A DNA stretch of 35,635 nucleotides. Source: Sphingobacterium sp. (GTDB lineage Bacteria > Bacteroidota > Bacteroidia > Sphingobacteriales > Sphingobacteriaceae). Shown here piece after piece: positions 16,413 to 26,381 of this stretch. The notes below the pieces were generated by a model. That model was given only the letters and a program-made list of their open reading frames with translations, was not told the origin of the DNA and ran no database searches. A program made the translations under genes and the position numbers. The stretch spans positions 1 to 35,635 of the forward strand of contig JAQZAZ010000041.1 in assembly GCA_029239355.1 (NCBI GenBank). Direction: 5' to 3'. The stretch's first letter is position 1. Each line of letters starts with the position of its first letter.

Positions 16413-18788
16413 ATGATAAAGAATTATTTAATAACGGCAATCAGAGAACTAAGGAAAAGAAAGTTCTATACCGCTATCAATATATTAGGTTTGTCGGTCA
16501 GTCTTACTGCCTCGATATTAATTATTCTCTGGGTACAGGATGAACAAAGTTTTGATAAATTCCATCCAGACTATGAGCATATCTACAAAGTCAATGCTCA
16601 TTTAGATCCTGAGCACAATGGTTCTATATGGGGTACTTCTCCAGGTCCGATTGGAAACTATGCACAAAATGTACCCGAGGTGGAGTACGCAACGCGCGTT
16701 TCACAGGATTATAATAGCACACTGGTCAATGATAAGCTGAAACGTCCCGTAACAGATATGAATATCTATTATGTTGATGGCAATTTTTTCAACATGTTTC
16801 ATTTCCCGTTGCAAGAAGGTTCTCTTTCAGGTTTTCAGCTAAATTACAAACAGGCGCTTATCACCCCATCGACTGCCGAAAAACTTTTTAATAGCCAGCA
16901 GGCTATCGGAAAAACTTTCCGTTATCAGAAAGATCTATTCACCGTGGCGGGTGTCCTAAAAGATATCCCGCAAAACTCCTCAATGCAGTTCGACGTCGTT
17001 ATCCCACTGGGTTATCATGCACAGCGATTTACAAACTGGGGCGGTAATGGCAAATGGAAAACAATAGATGAAGATATGGGCAGCTACAGTTTTTCAACCT
17101 ATGTTAAGGTCAAACCCTACGCTTCTGCAGCACTCATCGGTAAATCTGTCACAGACTCCTATACCAAAGCTCGCGACGGTGAAAATTCGACCGTATTTGT
17201 TTTAGACCCCTTAAAAACCATGCATCTAATTGCTCCTGACGGCAATAAATCGACGCTCCGCATGGTGCAGATTTTTGGGATCATTGCCATATTGCTGCTG
17301 GTCATCGGTGCGGTAAATTATGTCAATCTGAGCACCGCCAGGGCATTGGATCGGGCGAAAGATGTCGGTATCCGCAAAATAATCGGTGCCAACCGTCTCC
17401 ACCTATTCCTACAATTCCTTACAGAAACGGTTGTCGTATTCCTTTGCTCGCTGCTAATAGCTTTCATTCTTATATTGATCCTTCATACAGGATATAATCA
17501 AATTGCACAAAAATCAATCAGCTTTTCTTTCCGTAATACCGCGATATGGCTGTACATTGGTGCTGCGATTATAGGGACATTGGGTCTGTCCAGCATATAT
17601 CCTGCGATACAACTTTCATCATTCAATCCAATCCATTCGTTAAAAGGAAAATCCGTAAAAGGTATTTCCTCAAATACAATGCGTAAAATATTGGTGGTTT
17701 TCCAATTTACGCTCTCCGTGACGCTGATTGTATGTACGTTGGTAATCCGAAACCAATTGGCCTTTATCCAAAAGATCAATCTTGGATATGACAGAGACCA
17801 TGTCATGACCCTTGGTCTTCCAGAGGAAGCCTATAAACATATTGATGCGATACGAACCGAACTCAAAAACAACAACGCCATACAGGCTGTCTCCTTGTCC
17901 GGTGTTTACAATATGACGGATTTCGGAAATGCCACTGGAGACATAGAGTGGCCGGGCAAGTCCAAAGACAACAAACTGATTGTTGCACAGGCAACCATCG
18001 ATAAGGATTTTATTCCTCTGATGAATATGCAATTTCTGGAAGGAAAAAACTTTACTGGCATGCCGACTGATTCGTCTGGATATATCATCAACGAGACCTT
18101 GGCAAAACAAATGGGTTTAAAACCGCCATACGTGGGGTCCAATATGAGTTTTCATGATGTCCCGGGACAAATTATTGGTGTGGTAAAAGACTTTCACTTT
18201 AAATCCATCAAAGACAAAATAGGCCCGATGGTCTTCTGGACACGTTGGGGAGCGGGTACTTTATATGTCAAAACAAGTACAACAAAAGCTCCTCAGGCGA
18301 TTAAGGCATTAGAAAAAATATATAACCGTTATCCTTCCGATACTCCTTTTAACTATACATTCATTGATCAGCAATTTGACAATTTATATAAATCGGAACA
18401 CCGGACAGGTCTCCTATTCAACATTTTTGCTGGCATTGCAATTTTTATATCCGCTTTGGGCTTGTTTGCATTAGCGACTCATGAAGCACAAATGCGCATA
18501 AAAGAAATCGGAATCCGCAAGGTACTTGGAGCAAGCACCTTTGGCGTCGTCCGATTATTAGGAAAAAACTTCGTGATACTCGTTTCTATTGCCATTTTGA
18601 TAGCATGCCCTATCGCGGTTTACCTAATGAAACAATGGTTGAGCAATTTTGCCTATAAAACAGATCTGGACGTACAAACGTTTGTCCTTGGAAGTATTTT
18701 GGCCCTGCTGATTGCAATTATCACCGTTAGCTATCAGGCCGTTCGCGCGGCTTTGAGCAATCCAGTAGATAGTCTAAGAGATGAATAA
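16413..18788 (+). CDS. FtsX/MacB-type ABC permease P4
   Basis: The product is a 791-aa permease 48 bp after P3. TM1 is about 18-41 and the second helix (IFGIIAILLLVIGAVNYVNLSTA) begins near residue 286. Coupling motifs are RAKDVGIRKIIGANRLHL (about 313) and RIKEIGIRKVLGAST (about 693). The second periplasmic domain has the typical INETLAKQMGL segment but continues with a modified turn (KPPYVGSNMSF) instead of the family's usual P-I-G-x-x-I. It ends NPVDSLRDE. The 207-bp gap that follows contains what looks like a decayed copy of this gene's 3' end. Confidence 0.92.
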   Translation: MIKNYLITAIRELRKRKFYTAINILGLSVSLTASILIILWVQDEQSFDKFHPDYEHIYKVNAHLDPEHNGSIWGTSPGPIGNYAQNVPEVEYATRVSQDYNSTLVNDKLKRPVTDMNIYYVDGNFFNMFHFPLQEGSLSGFQLNYKQALITPSTAEKLFNSQQAIGKTFRYQKDLFTVAGVLKDIPQNSSMQFDVVIPLGYHAQRFTNWGGNGKWKTIDEDMGSYSFSTYVKVKPYASAALIGKSVTDSYTKARDGENSTVFVLDPLKTMHLIAPDGNKSTLRMVQIFGIIAILLLVIGAVNYVNLSTARALDRAKDVGIRKIIGANRLHLFLQFLTETVVVFLCSLLIAFILILILHTGYNQIAQKSISFSFRNTAIWLYIGAAIIGTLGLSSIYPAIQLSSFNPIHSLKGKSVKGISSNTMRKILVVFQFTLSVTLIVCTLVIRNQLAFIQKINLGYDRDHVMTLGLPEEAYKHIDAIRTELKNNNAIQAVSLSGVYNMTDFGNATGDIEWPGKSKDNKLIVAQATIDKDFIPLMNMQFLEGKNFTGMPTDSSGYIINETLAKQMGLKPPYVGSNMSFHDVPGQIIGVVKDFHFKSIKDKIGPMVFWTRWGAGTLYVKTSTTKAPQAIKALEKIYNRYPSDTPFNYTFIDQQFDNLYKSEHRTGLLFNIFAGIAIFISALGLFALATHEAQMRIKEIGIRKVLGASTFGVVRLLGKNFVILVSIAILIACPIAVYLMKQWLSNFAYKTDLDVQTFVLGSILALLIAIITVSYQAVRAALSNPVDSLRDE

Positions 18789-18817
18789 AAGAAGCTCAAT
18801 AGTGATCAGAGAAAGTG

Positions 18818-18840
18818 ATGGGTATCAGAAATGATCCCAT
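18818..18840 (+). repeat. Short hairpin with GAAA tetraloop in the P4-P5 gap
   Basis: ATGGGTATCA (18818-18827), GAAA, then TGATCCCAT (18832-18840) forms nine base pairs with one bulged T and a stable GNRA-type loop. It lies 30 nt after the P4 stop codon. There is no T tract, so it is more likely a transcript-stabilising or processing structure than a terminator, if it has any function. Confidence 0.45.
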
Positions 18841-18875
18841 TACGATCTCTACACGATTATTTCATTAACAAACAA

Positions 18876-18915
18876 GGGGCATTGGCCAACCTCAAAATAG
18901 TTTAAAAGATGAATA
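18876..18915 (+). pseudogene. Relic of a permease gene 3' end
   Basis: About 40 bp resemble the final codons of the permease genes. Aligned by eye with the P4 3' end (GCGGCTTTGAGCAATCC... through the SLRDE codons to the stop), roughly 29 of 40 positions agree with one 1-nt gap. The last 20 bases (AATAGTTTAAAAGATGAATA) agree at 18 of 20. The reading frame is broken. The similarity continues into the downstream flank (GAAGAGCTCATAAG here, GAAGCTCAATAG after P4). The rest of the gene is absent. Confidence 0.5.
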
Positions 18916-18995
18916 CATAAAATAATGAAGAGCTCATAAGGTAATTACTAGAAACAAATAACCTACATAACTGAATAAATTAAAAAACAGCATCC

Positions 18996-21413
18996 ATGAT
19001 ACAAAATTATATAAAAATAGCTTGGCGTAATATCCTTAATAATAGAGGGTATGCCACCATAAATATCGTAGGCCTTGCCATTGGCCTGGCTTGCTGTTTA
19101 TTAATCGTTATTTATGTACAGAATGAACTTTCCTACGATAAATACCATACTAACAAAGACCGCATTTATCGTGTCGTACATGACTATAAAGAAGTCGGTA
19201 ACACAGAGCAGCATCAGATCTGGGGGAATGCCCCAATTGGTGATGCCTTGAAAGCCGATTTTCCGGAAATCGAGAAGGTCGTTCAATTCTCAGGACTAAC
19301 CTCTATCCTACTCAAACAAGGAGATAAAAGATTTCAGGAAGAAAATGTATTCTTTATGGATTCTACAGCATTCGATGTATTCAGTTGGAAAATTTTAGCT
19401 GGTAATCCCCATACAGCCTTAAAAAACGCTTATTCCGCTGTATTAACAGAGAGCACAGCTAAAAAATATTTCGGCGACCAGAACCCTATTGGCAAAACAA
19501 TTGAAGGTGGGCTCGCTGCCGGCCGCGCAGACGCAGGTCTATATACCGTGACAGCTGTGATGGCTGATGTCCCCGCAAATTCACATTTTACCTTCGATGC
19601 CTTGCTATCCATGAGCACCTTTCGGAAAGCAAGGCCAGATATCTTCGAAAAAGAAGGTTGGGGCTATGTGGACTTTTACACATATTTTCTCGTCTCAAAA
19701 GACTTTGATCCTATAAAATTCAATCAGAAGATACCTGATTTTCTCAAGCGACATATCCCGGTGCAAGAAAATGCCAATTCTAGATACAATTTCCATCTGG
19801 AGCCCATGCTTCAGGCTTATATGCATTCTACGGCAGATCGTCAACCCGGGCCAACTGGTAGCTATCAAAATTTGTATATTTTCACGATCATCGGCGGATT
19901 TATTCTGCTGATTGCCTGTGTGAACTTTATGAATCTGGCTACTTCCAGATCCATGGAACGTGCCAAGGAAGTTGGTGTCCGAAAAGCAATCGGCGCTAAT
20001 AAAAGTAATCTGATTCTCCAATTTATGTCTGAATCGCTGGCTCTTGTCTTTTTCAGTGGATTATTGGCAATTGTTCTTGTACTTGCTTTTCTCCCTTTTT
20101 TAGAAGTATTTTCTGGGAAACACCTGACCTATTCATCATTAATGAACGGTAATACTTGGTCAATATTTCTTTTAGCAACAACCTTCACCGGACTTTTAGC
20201 AGCAAGTTACCCAGCATTGATCTTGGCTAGCTTTAAACCAATTCAAGTCCTTAAAGGAGCTTTTAGCAACAGTAAAGGCGGGACATTGTTACGTCGGGGT
20301 CTCGTCGTTTTTCAATTCTGCCTTTCCATTGCACTGATTGCAGGAACTGTGATCGTATTTTCGCAATTGAATCAGTTGCAACAGCAAGACCTTGGATTTC
20401 AAAAAGCACAACGGCTAATCATCGATTACAATTTTGACGAAAAAGTCAACAATAACTTAGAGGCAATCAAAAATACACTCGCAAAGGATAAAGATGTACA
20501 GTCTGTAACAGCTTCACGCACCGTTCCGGGAGCATTTTTTCCAAATGCAGGAACAGAGATTATGTCAACAGATGGAAAAATGACCAATTTTGCTCCCTCA
20601 CTCTATGAAGTAGATATAGACTTTATCCCCGATATGGGCATCAAGATGGCTGCGGGAAGAGCCTATTCACGCGATTTCCCAGCAGATAGCGCCCATTCAC
20701 TTGTGATTAATGAAGCTGCAGCCAAATTATGGGGCTATTCAAATCCAGAAGACGTTATAGGAAAACAATTCAGACAATGGGGCAAAGAAGGTACTGTCAT
20801 CGGTGTTGTTAAAGATTTTAATTACCTTTCCTTACACCGAAAAATTGAACCGTTAACCTTGCGCCTTGAACCAAGTAGCAGCCGTTATTTGGCCGTGAAT
20901 CTACAAAATGTCAATCAAAAAACAATCGCACGAATTGGCAAATTATGGGCTGAACTCGCCCCCCACCGTCCCTTTCTATATAGTTTCTTAGATGATAATT
21001 TTAACCGTCAATACGAAGCCGATTTTAATTTTAGAAGACTCTTTACCGCATTTTCAAGCCTTGCCCTTTTCATTGCTTGTCTGGGTTTACTGGGACTTGT
21101 GACTTATACGGCGCAACAGCGCACCAAAGAAATCGGGGTGCGGAAGGTTCTCGGTGCATCCATCTATAATTTAGTGATGTTGCTTTCTTCCGATTTTATC
21201 CGATTATTGGTCATCGCAATTTGTATCGCCACACCATTATCGTGGATAGCGATGAACAAATGGCTGGACAATTTTGCGTACCATATTGAACCAAAATGGT
21301 GGATGTTTGCTTTTGCTGGGTTGTCCGCCGTTGTCATTGCCCTGATTACCGTTAGCTACCAAACATTTAAAGCCGCTAAAGCTAATCCTGTAGATAGTCT
21401 GAGAGATGAATAA
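18996..21413 (+). CDS. FtsX/MacB-type ABC permease P5
   Basis: The product is an 805-aa permease following the long 207-bp gap after P4. TM1 is about 20-42 and the second helix (IFTIIGGFILLIACVNFMNLATS) starts near residue 295. Coupling motifs are RAKEVGVRKAIGANKSNL (about 320) and RTKEIGVRKVLGASIYNL (about 708). Its first periplasmic domain carries a small glycine- and alanine-rich insertion (EGGLAAGRADAGLYTV, about 168-183) at the IGKT turn, not seen in the other copies. The segment after TM4 reads SYPALILASFKPIQVLKG, the standard form. No promoter motif was recognised in the preceding gap, so read-through from the upstream operon is the likely mode of expression. Confidence 0.92.
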   Translation: MIQNYIKIAWRNILNNRGYATINIVGLAIGLACCLLIVIYVQNELSYDKYHTNKDRIYRVVHDYKEVGNTEQHQIWGNAPIGDALKADFPEIEKVVQFSGLTSILLKQGDKRFQEENVFFMDSTAFDVFSWKILAGNPHTALKNAYSAVLTESTAKKYFGDQNPIGKTIEGGLAAGRADAGLYTVTAVMADVPANSHFTFDALLSMSTFRKARPDIFEKEGWGYVDFYTYFLVSKDFDPIKFNQKIPDFLKRHIPVQENANSRYNFHLEPMLQAYMHSTADRQPGPTGSYQNLYIFTIIGGFILLIACVNFMNLATSRSMERAKEVGVRKAIGANKSNLILQFMSESLALVFFSGLLAIVLVLAFLPFLEVFSGKHLTYSSLMNGNTWSIFLLATTFTGLLAASYPALILASFKPIQVLKGAFSNSKGGTLLRRGLVVFQFCLSIALIAGTVIVFSQLNQLQQQDLGFQKAQRLIIDYNFDEKVNNNLEAIKNTLAKDKDVQSVTASRTVPGAFFPNAGTEIMSTDGKMTNFAPSLYEVDIDFIPDMGIKMAAGRAYSRDFPADSAHSLVINEAAAKLWGYSNPEDVIGKQFRQWGKEGTVIGVVKDFNYLSLHRKIEPLTLRLEPSSSRYLAVNLQNVNQKTIARIGKLWAELAPHRPFLYSFLDDNFNRQYEADFNFRRLFTAFSSLALFIACLGLLGLVTYTAQQRTKEIGVRKVLGASIYNLVMLLSSDFIRLLVIAICIATPLSWIAMNKWLDNFAYHIEPKWWMFAFAGLSAVVIALITVSYQTFKAAKANPVDSLRDE

Positions 21414-21467
21414 CTAGCATAATCCAGAAACAACTTTATATATAGCAAAACACACAAACACACGATC

Positions 21468-23870
21468 ATGATCAAGAACTACATAAAGACAGCATGGCGA
21501 ACCATCGGAGCCAATCGATTTTTCAGTATTCTTAATATTAGTGGGCTGGCTATTGGGATCTGCGTATCGCTCTTATTATTTGCCTTTATCCGACAGGAAT
21601 TGAGTTTTGATACCATGTATTCAAAAGCTGGTAATATCTATCGGGTCTACATGAAACTTTCCGCAGAATATAATCAGGAAAAAATGATCACGCTACCTAA
21701 TGCAGTAGGCCCAGCCTTAAAATCAGATATTACGCAGGTGGATAATATGGTTCGTCTCGTAAAAGACGGCTACGGCGCAATAGCTTCTATACGCACCGAG
21801 AATAATAACTTCTCCGAAAAACAATTATACCTTGCAGATTCGACTCTATTCTCCATATTCGATTTCCAGTTTATTGAAGGAAATGCACGTACGGCTTTTT
21901 CGAACAAAAAGAGCATTGTACTTTCCCGATCATCAAAAGAAAAATTATTTGGTACACGGGAAGCAGTCGGCAAACTAATCAGCATCAATCAACGGGATAC
22001 CGTACAGGTAACCGGTGTCTTTAAAGACCTCCCGGCCAATAGCACAATAGATTGTAACATGGTCATGAATATTATGGATACATGGATGGGACAAAATGTG
22101 CACTGGAGCAATGCGAGCTACGAAACCTATATCGTATTAAAAAACGGAGCAAATTCGGCAACTATTGCCCAAGAAGCGACGAAATTGATTGATAAATACA
22201 TAGAAAAAGACCATCAATATTATACGCAATTTTTTCTGCAACCGTTATCTAAGGTACATCTCTATTCATCAGATCTAACGAAAGGTGTTACGACACGTGC
22301 CGGAAATATAAACATTGTTAGGACACTATCAGTTCTTGCTTTTTTGGTCATCGTGATTGCATGCATCAATTACATGAATCTAGCAACAGCCAAATCACAG
22401 AAAAATGCGAAACAAGTAGGTGTCAATAAAGTGCTTGGTGCTACGCGTAACCAACTTATCATGCGATTCTTTGTGGAAACTGCTACGATCAGTCTCTTCG
22501 CGATGCTCATAGGGGTTATCCTCGCCGTCATATTCATTCCCGCATTCAATTTAGTAGGCAAGACCGATATGACAATTCAACATCTTCTTAATTGGAATAT
22601 GCTGGGGATATTGGCATTCGCATGGCTGGTCATTACGTTTGTCGCCGGCAGCTATCCAGCCCTATTTCTTTCCAACATTAAATCGATATCCTTAATGAAC
22701 AAAGGATACAACAAACAAGGAAAAACAGTCTTAATCAGACAAATACTAGTTGTCTGCCAGTTTTCTATTTCGATCGTACTGATTATCGGGATTAGTGTTA
22801 TGCTAGCGCAAATGAATTTTATACGGAACAAGGATTTAGGCTATCAACCTGAAAATGTTGTCTCTATTTCTATCCGTTCTTTAAAAAGTCAGAAAAAACT
22901 CCAGACCCTTAGTCAGCAGGTTCAAAACCTAACCAACACAGTATCCACGACTTTGGCACAATCTATACCCGGATTTAATGAAAGTGGAAAAACAACTTAT
23001 AAACTCAGCACAGATAAACAGGGGTTACCAACACTAAGTTGTGTTACTTATGGAAAGACAGTGAATACACTTGGATTAAAACTGCTTGCCGGAACAGATT
23101 TACCCGACATTTGGGGACGTCCAGATTCCACTTGTTATATGTTGATCAACGAGAAAGTATTGAGTTACTTAGGATATAAATCTCCACAGGAAGCCATTGG
23201 AAAACATATTGTCACCGAGACGAACCCGACCAACTCGATCATCACCGGTGTCGTCCAGGATTTTAATTATGCAAACCTTAAATCTGAAATCGGGGGTTAC
23301 AGCTATTACACCATGAATGATCCATCGGAATCACCACGCAACTTATTGATCCGTTATAAAACAACAAATGTTCAAGGATATATCGAACAAATAAAGAAGA
23401 TATATACAGCTGTTGCTCCAGAAGCTGCATTTGATTTTTCTTTTTTAGATCAATATGTACAAAATCAATATGAAAATGAAATTCGTTCATCCAATGTCAT
23501 GACTCTATTTTCATGTTTGACTTTATTTATTGCCTGTCTGGGGCTATTGGGACTGGCAGCATACACAGCCGAATCAAGAAGCAAAGAGATCGGCATCCGT
23601 AAAGTTCTCGGTGCAAGTATCACCGGCATTATTCATTTACTCTCCGCTAACTACATCAAATTGATTTGTATTGCTTTTCTGATTGCCGGACCAATTGCAT
23701 ATTACTTATTCAGTAGCTGGCTAAATGATTTCGTATACCGCATCGAAATGCCTTGGTGGGCCTATGTTGTCGCCGCTTTGACAGTTACACTAGTGGCTTT
23801 TATAACAATTGGATTCCAAACTTTCAAAGTTGCGCTGCTGAATCCAGTAAACAGCTTACGGGACGAATAG
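21468..23870 (+). CDS. FtsX/MacB-type ABC permease P6, with altered first coupling motif
   Basis: The product is an 800-aa permease 54 bp after P5. TM1 is about 20-41 and the second helix (LSVLAFLVIVIACINYMNLATA) begins near residue 286. The first coupling motif is NAKQVGVNKVLGATRNQL (about 312): the leading arginine and the arginine of the usual G-I-R-K are both asparagine, and the glutamate is glutamine. The second motif, RSKEIGIRKVLGASITGI (about 704), is normal. If these residues contact the ATPase, docking on this half could be weakened or selective. The loop after TM4 is also unusual (SNIKSISLMNKG rather than F-x-P-I-x-x-LKG). It ends NPVNSLRDE, as does P7. Confidence 0.92.
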   Translation: MIKNYIKTAWRTIGANRFFSILNISGLAIGICVSLLLFAFIRQELSFDTMYSKAGNIYRVYMKLSAEYNQEKMITLPNAVGPALKSDITQVDNMVRLVKDGYGAIASIRTENNNFSEKQLYLADSTLFSIFDFQFIEGNARTAFSNKKSIVLSRSSKEKLFGTREAVGKLISINQRDTVQVTGVFKDLPANSTIDCNMVMNIMDTWMGQNVHWSNASYETYIVLKNGANSATIAQEATKLIDKYIEKDHQYYTQFFLQPLSKVHLYSSDLTKGVTTRAGNINIVRTLSVLAFLVIVIACINYMNLATAKSQKNAKQVGVNKVLGATRNQLIMRFFVETATISLFAMLIGVILAVIFIPAFNLVGKTDMTIQHLLNWNMLGILAFAWLVITFVAGSYPALFLSNIKSISLMNKGYNKQGKTVLIRQILVVCQFSISIVLIIGISVMLAQMNFIRNKDLGYQPENVVSISIRSLKSQKKLQTLSQQVQNLTNTVSTTLAQSIPGFNESGKTTYKLSTDKQGLPTLSCVTYGKTVNTLGLKLLAGTDLPDIWGRPDSTCYMLINEKVLSYLGYKSPQEAIGKHIVTETNPTNSIITGVVQDFNYANLKSEIGGYSYYTMNDPSESPRNLLIRYKTTNVQGYIEQIKKIYTAVAPEAAFDFSFLDQYVQNQYENEIRSSNVMTLFSCLTLFIACLGLLGLAAYTAESRSKEIGIRKVLGASITGIIHLLSANYIKLICIAFLIAGPIAYYLFSSWLNDFVYRIEMPWWAYVVAALTVTLVAFITIGFQTFKVALLNPVNSLRDE

Positions 23871-23919
23871 CAATACAGATTATAGTAAAATGTAGGATTA
23901 ACAAAAAAATGAAGTAACA

Positions 23920-26328
23920 ATGATTGGAAACTCACTAAAAACAGCTTATCGTTTTTTTAAAAAACATAAGTTGATTACGTTCATCAACATCACGAGTCTC
24001 GCGATTGGTATTACGGCGACTCTTGTTATTTTCTTAATGATCCAATACGATTATAGTTTTGACAAACATGTTCCCAATCAAAAACAGGTCTATCGGGTTG
24101 TCAGTAACGGTGAATTCAAAAACGCCGGTGTTTACGTGCCATTAGTACGTACCATGCAGTCTGAGTTGCCCAACTTGGAAGCAGTAGCCCCTATTTATCG
24201 TAGCCATGTACAGAAGCTTAAGATTTCTTTGACAATAGACAAATTTCAGGTTTTTCCAAAAGAACAACACATCGTTTTTACGAATAGTCAATATTTCGAT
24301 ATTTTTACATATAAATGGTTAGCTGGAAATGCCCAGATCTTAAATACAGCTGGCAATATTGTCCTTACAAAAAAGGCTTTGGAAAAATTCTACGGTAAGG
24401 AATCCCCCTCAGATGTAATCGGTAGAACAGTCATCTATGCAGATAGTATTCCATTGCAAGTGGCCGGAGTAATTGAAAACCCGCAACATAATTCGGATTT
24501 TAATTTTGACAGTTTCATTGCCGAATCAACGATCCCACAAAACAATAGTCTGAAAGATATGTATAGCTGGGACGCATGGAATAGTATATCCGACTCCCAT
24601 CAGGTACTCATTAAAACAAAAGCACAGCCTAATCCTCCTCTATTGGAACGCAATATTGCTAATCTCCTTAAAAAATATAAATATAAAGAAGGAGAGAAAA
24701 TCAACGATAAACTTGAGTTACAAGCGTTGGCAGATGTGCATTTTGACACGAGATTTAACTATGACGCTACTCACCCGGGAACGCTTCGCAATCTGATCGT
24801 GCTGGCCTTCTTCCTCCTCGCTTTGGGTGCTGTAAATTTCATTAACCTATCCACAGCTCAGTCTATTGAACGAGCCAAGGAAGTTGGCATCCGCAAAACA
24901 CTAGGTAGTTCTAAGGCGACATTGATCAAACAATTCCTACTAGAAACATTCCTTATTACCTTATCCGCAACAATACTTGCTGTACTATTGCTTCCTTTAT
25001 TCTTACATATTTTTGAAGGATTTATTCCCAAAAACTTAAACTTGGATCGTTTGGACAAAACAGTTATTGTTTTCTTTCTGTTCGCGCAATTGATCTTAGT
25101 TACATTATTAGCCGGATTTTATCCTGCTTGGGTACTGACAGGATATGCGCCGGTACTAGCGCTCAAAAACCAACTAGGAAAAAACACCAATCTTTCCCGC
25201 AGCTCGTGGCTACGCAAAGCACTGACCATCTTTCAGTTTGTCATGGCGCAGGCTTTTCTCATTTGTGTGCTCATTGTCGTTCGCCAAATCAACTATGTCA
25301 CCCATAAGGATATGGGCTTTCAGAAAGACGCCATTGTCAATATCTACATCCCCGGGGCCTTCCAAAACTCTGCGAAAGGTGTCATCCTTAAAAACGAGCT
25401 CAAGAAACTAACAGATATCAAGGCCATCAGCTTTGGGAATATCGCCCCTGCAATGAACGGCTGGATGACTACCGTAATCGCTTACGATCAATCGGCAGAC
25501 AAGGAATCCCTGACCTTCGATGGCCGGTCGGGTGATGAGAACTATTTAGATGTTTATAAAATTCCACTTTTAGCAGGAAGAAATGTCCGTTTACGGGATT
25601 CAACAAGTGAAATGTTGATCAATAGAAAAGGACTGGAGTTACTGCATATCAAGAATCCTCAGGATGCCATCGGTAAAACCTTCGAAAATGGACAAAATAT
25701 CATCGTTGGTGTAATGGAAGATTTTGATTTGGCTTCTGCACGACAAGGGGTTAAACCGGTCCTGTATACAGGCAGCAAGACAGGATATGTACTCCATATT
25801 GCATTGGACCAGTCGCATCCTGAAAACTGGAAAAACACGATAGACAAGATCACTTTAAGTTATAAATCGGTTTTCCCTGATGACGAACTGGATCTGCGCT
25901 TTTTGGATGAGGTTATTCAAAATTTTTATACCCAAGAGAAACAGCTCTCTAAGCTCTTATCCTGGGCTGTAGGGCTTTCTGTATTTATTGCAGGATTAGG
26001 TTTATTTGGGCTAGCGATATTTACAGCCAATCAAAGGACAAAAGAGATTGGTATACGTAAAGTTTTAGGTGCTTCTGTTTTCCAGATCACATTTTTACTG
26101 CTTCGGAACTTACTTTCCCTGGTTGCCATAGCCTGTTTGGTTGCCTTTCCCATCGCTTATTATTTTATGCATAACTGGTTAAATGATTTCGTGTATCGCA
26201 CTACAATAAATCCGTGGATTTTTGGTTTGTCTGCCCTAAGCTTGATTGCTTTCGCAGGCATCGTTCTATCAGCCAAAAGTATTATCGCAGCAAAAGCTAA
26301 CCCGGTAAATAGTTTGAGAGACGAATAG
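23920..26328 (+). CDS. FtsX/MacB-type ABC permease P7
   Basis: The product is an 802-aa permease 49 bp after P6. It opens MIGNSLKTAYRFFKKHKL, with TM1 about 20-40. The second helix (LIVLAFFLLALGAVNFINLSTA) starts near residue 290. Coupling motifs are RAKEVGIRKTLGSSKATL (about 317) and RTKEIGIRKVLGASVFQI (about 706). The loop after TM4 is changed to FYPAWVLTGYAPVLALK. In overall layout and in phrases such as the IFEGFIPKNLNLD stretch after TM3 and the MAQAFLICVLIVVRQ region of TM5 it resembles P3 more than its neighbours. P3 and P7 may therefore share a more recent ancestor within the array. Confidence 0.92.
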   Translation: MIGNSLKTAYRFFKKHKLITFINITSLAIGITATLVIFLMIQYDYSFDKHVPNQKQVYRVVSNGEFKNAGVYVPLVRTMQSELPNLEAVAPIYRSHVQKLKISLTIDKFQVFPKEQHIVFTNSQYFDIFTYKWLAGNAQILNTAGNIVLTKKALEKFYGKESPSDVIGRTVIYADSIPLQVAGVIENPQHNSDFNFDSFIAESTIPQNNSLKDMYSWDAWNSISDSHQVLIKTKAQPNPPLLERNIANLLKKYKYKEGEKINDKLELQALADVHFDTRFNYDATHPGTLRNLIVLAFFLLALGAVNFINLSTAQSIERAKEVGIRKTLGSSKATLIKQFLLETFLITLSATILAVLLLPLFLHIFEGFIPKNLNLDRLDKTVIVFFLFAQLILVTLLAGFYPAWVLTGYAPVLALKNQLGKNTNLSRSSWLRKALTIFQFVMAQAFLICVLIVVRQINYVTHKDMGFQKDAIVNIYIPGAFQNSAKGVILKNELKKLTDIKAISFGNIAPAMNGWMTTVIAYDQSADKESLTFDGRSGDENYLDVYKIPLLAGRNVRLRDSTSEMLINRKGLELLHIKNPQDAIGKTFENGQNIIVGVMEDFDLASARQGVKPVLYTGSKTGYVLHIALDQSHPENWKNTIDKITLSYKSVFPDDELDLRFLDEVIQNFYTQEKQLSKLLSWAVGLSVFIAGLGLFGLAIFTANQRTKEIGIRKVLGASVFQITFLLLRNLLSLVAIACLVAFPIAYYFMHNWLNDFVYRTTINPWIFGLSALSLIAFAGIVLSAKSIIAAKANPVNSLRDE

Positions 26329-26381
26329 ATCAAGTTGAACTTTCATTTATAACATGAATTAAAGATTTAAATCCCACAACA

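Noticed and set aside
17670..18110. 146-aa minus-strand frame inside P4
   Set aside because: It lies wholly antisense to an intact permease gene with no recognisable product or promoter.
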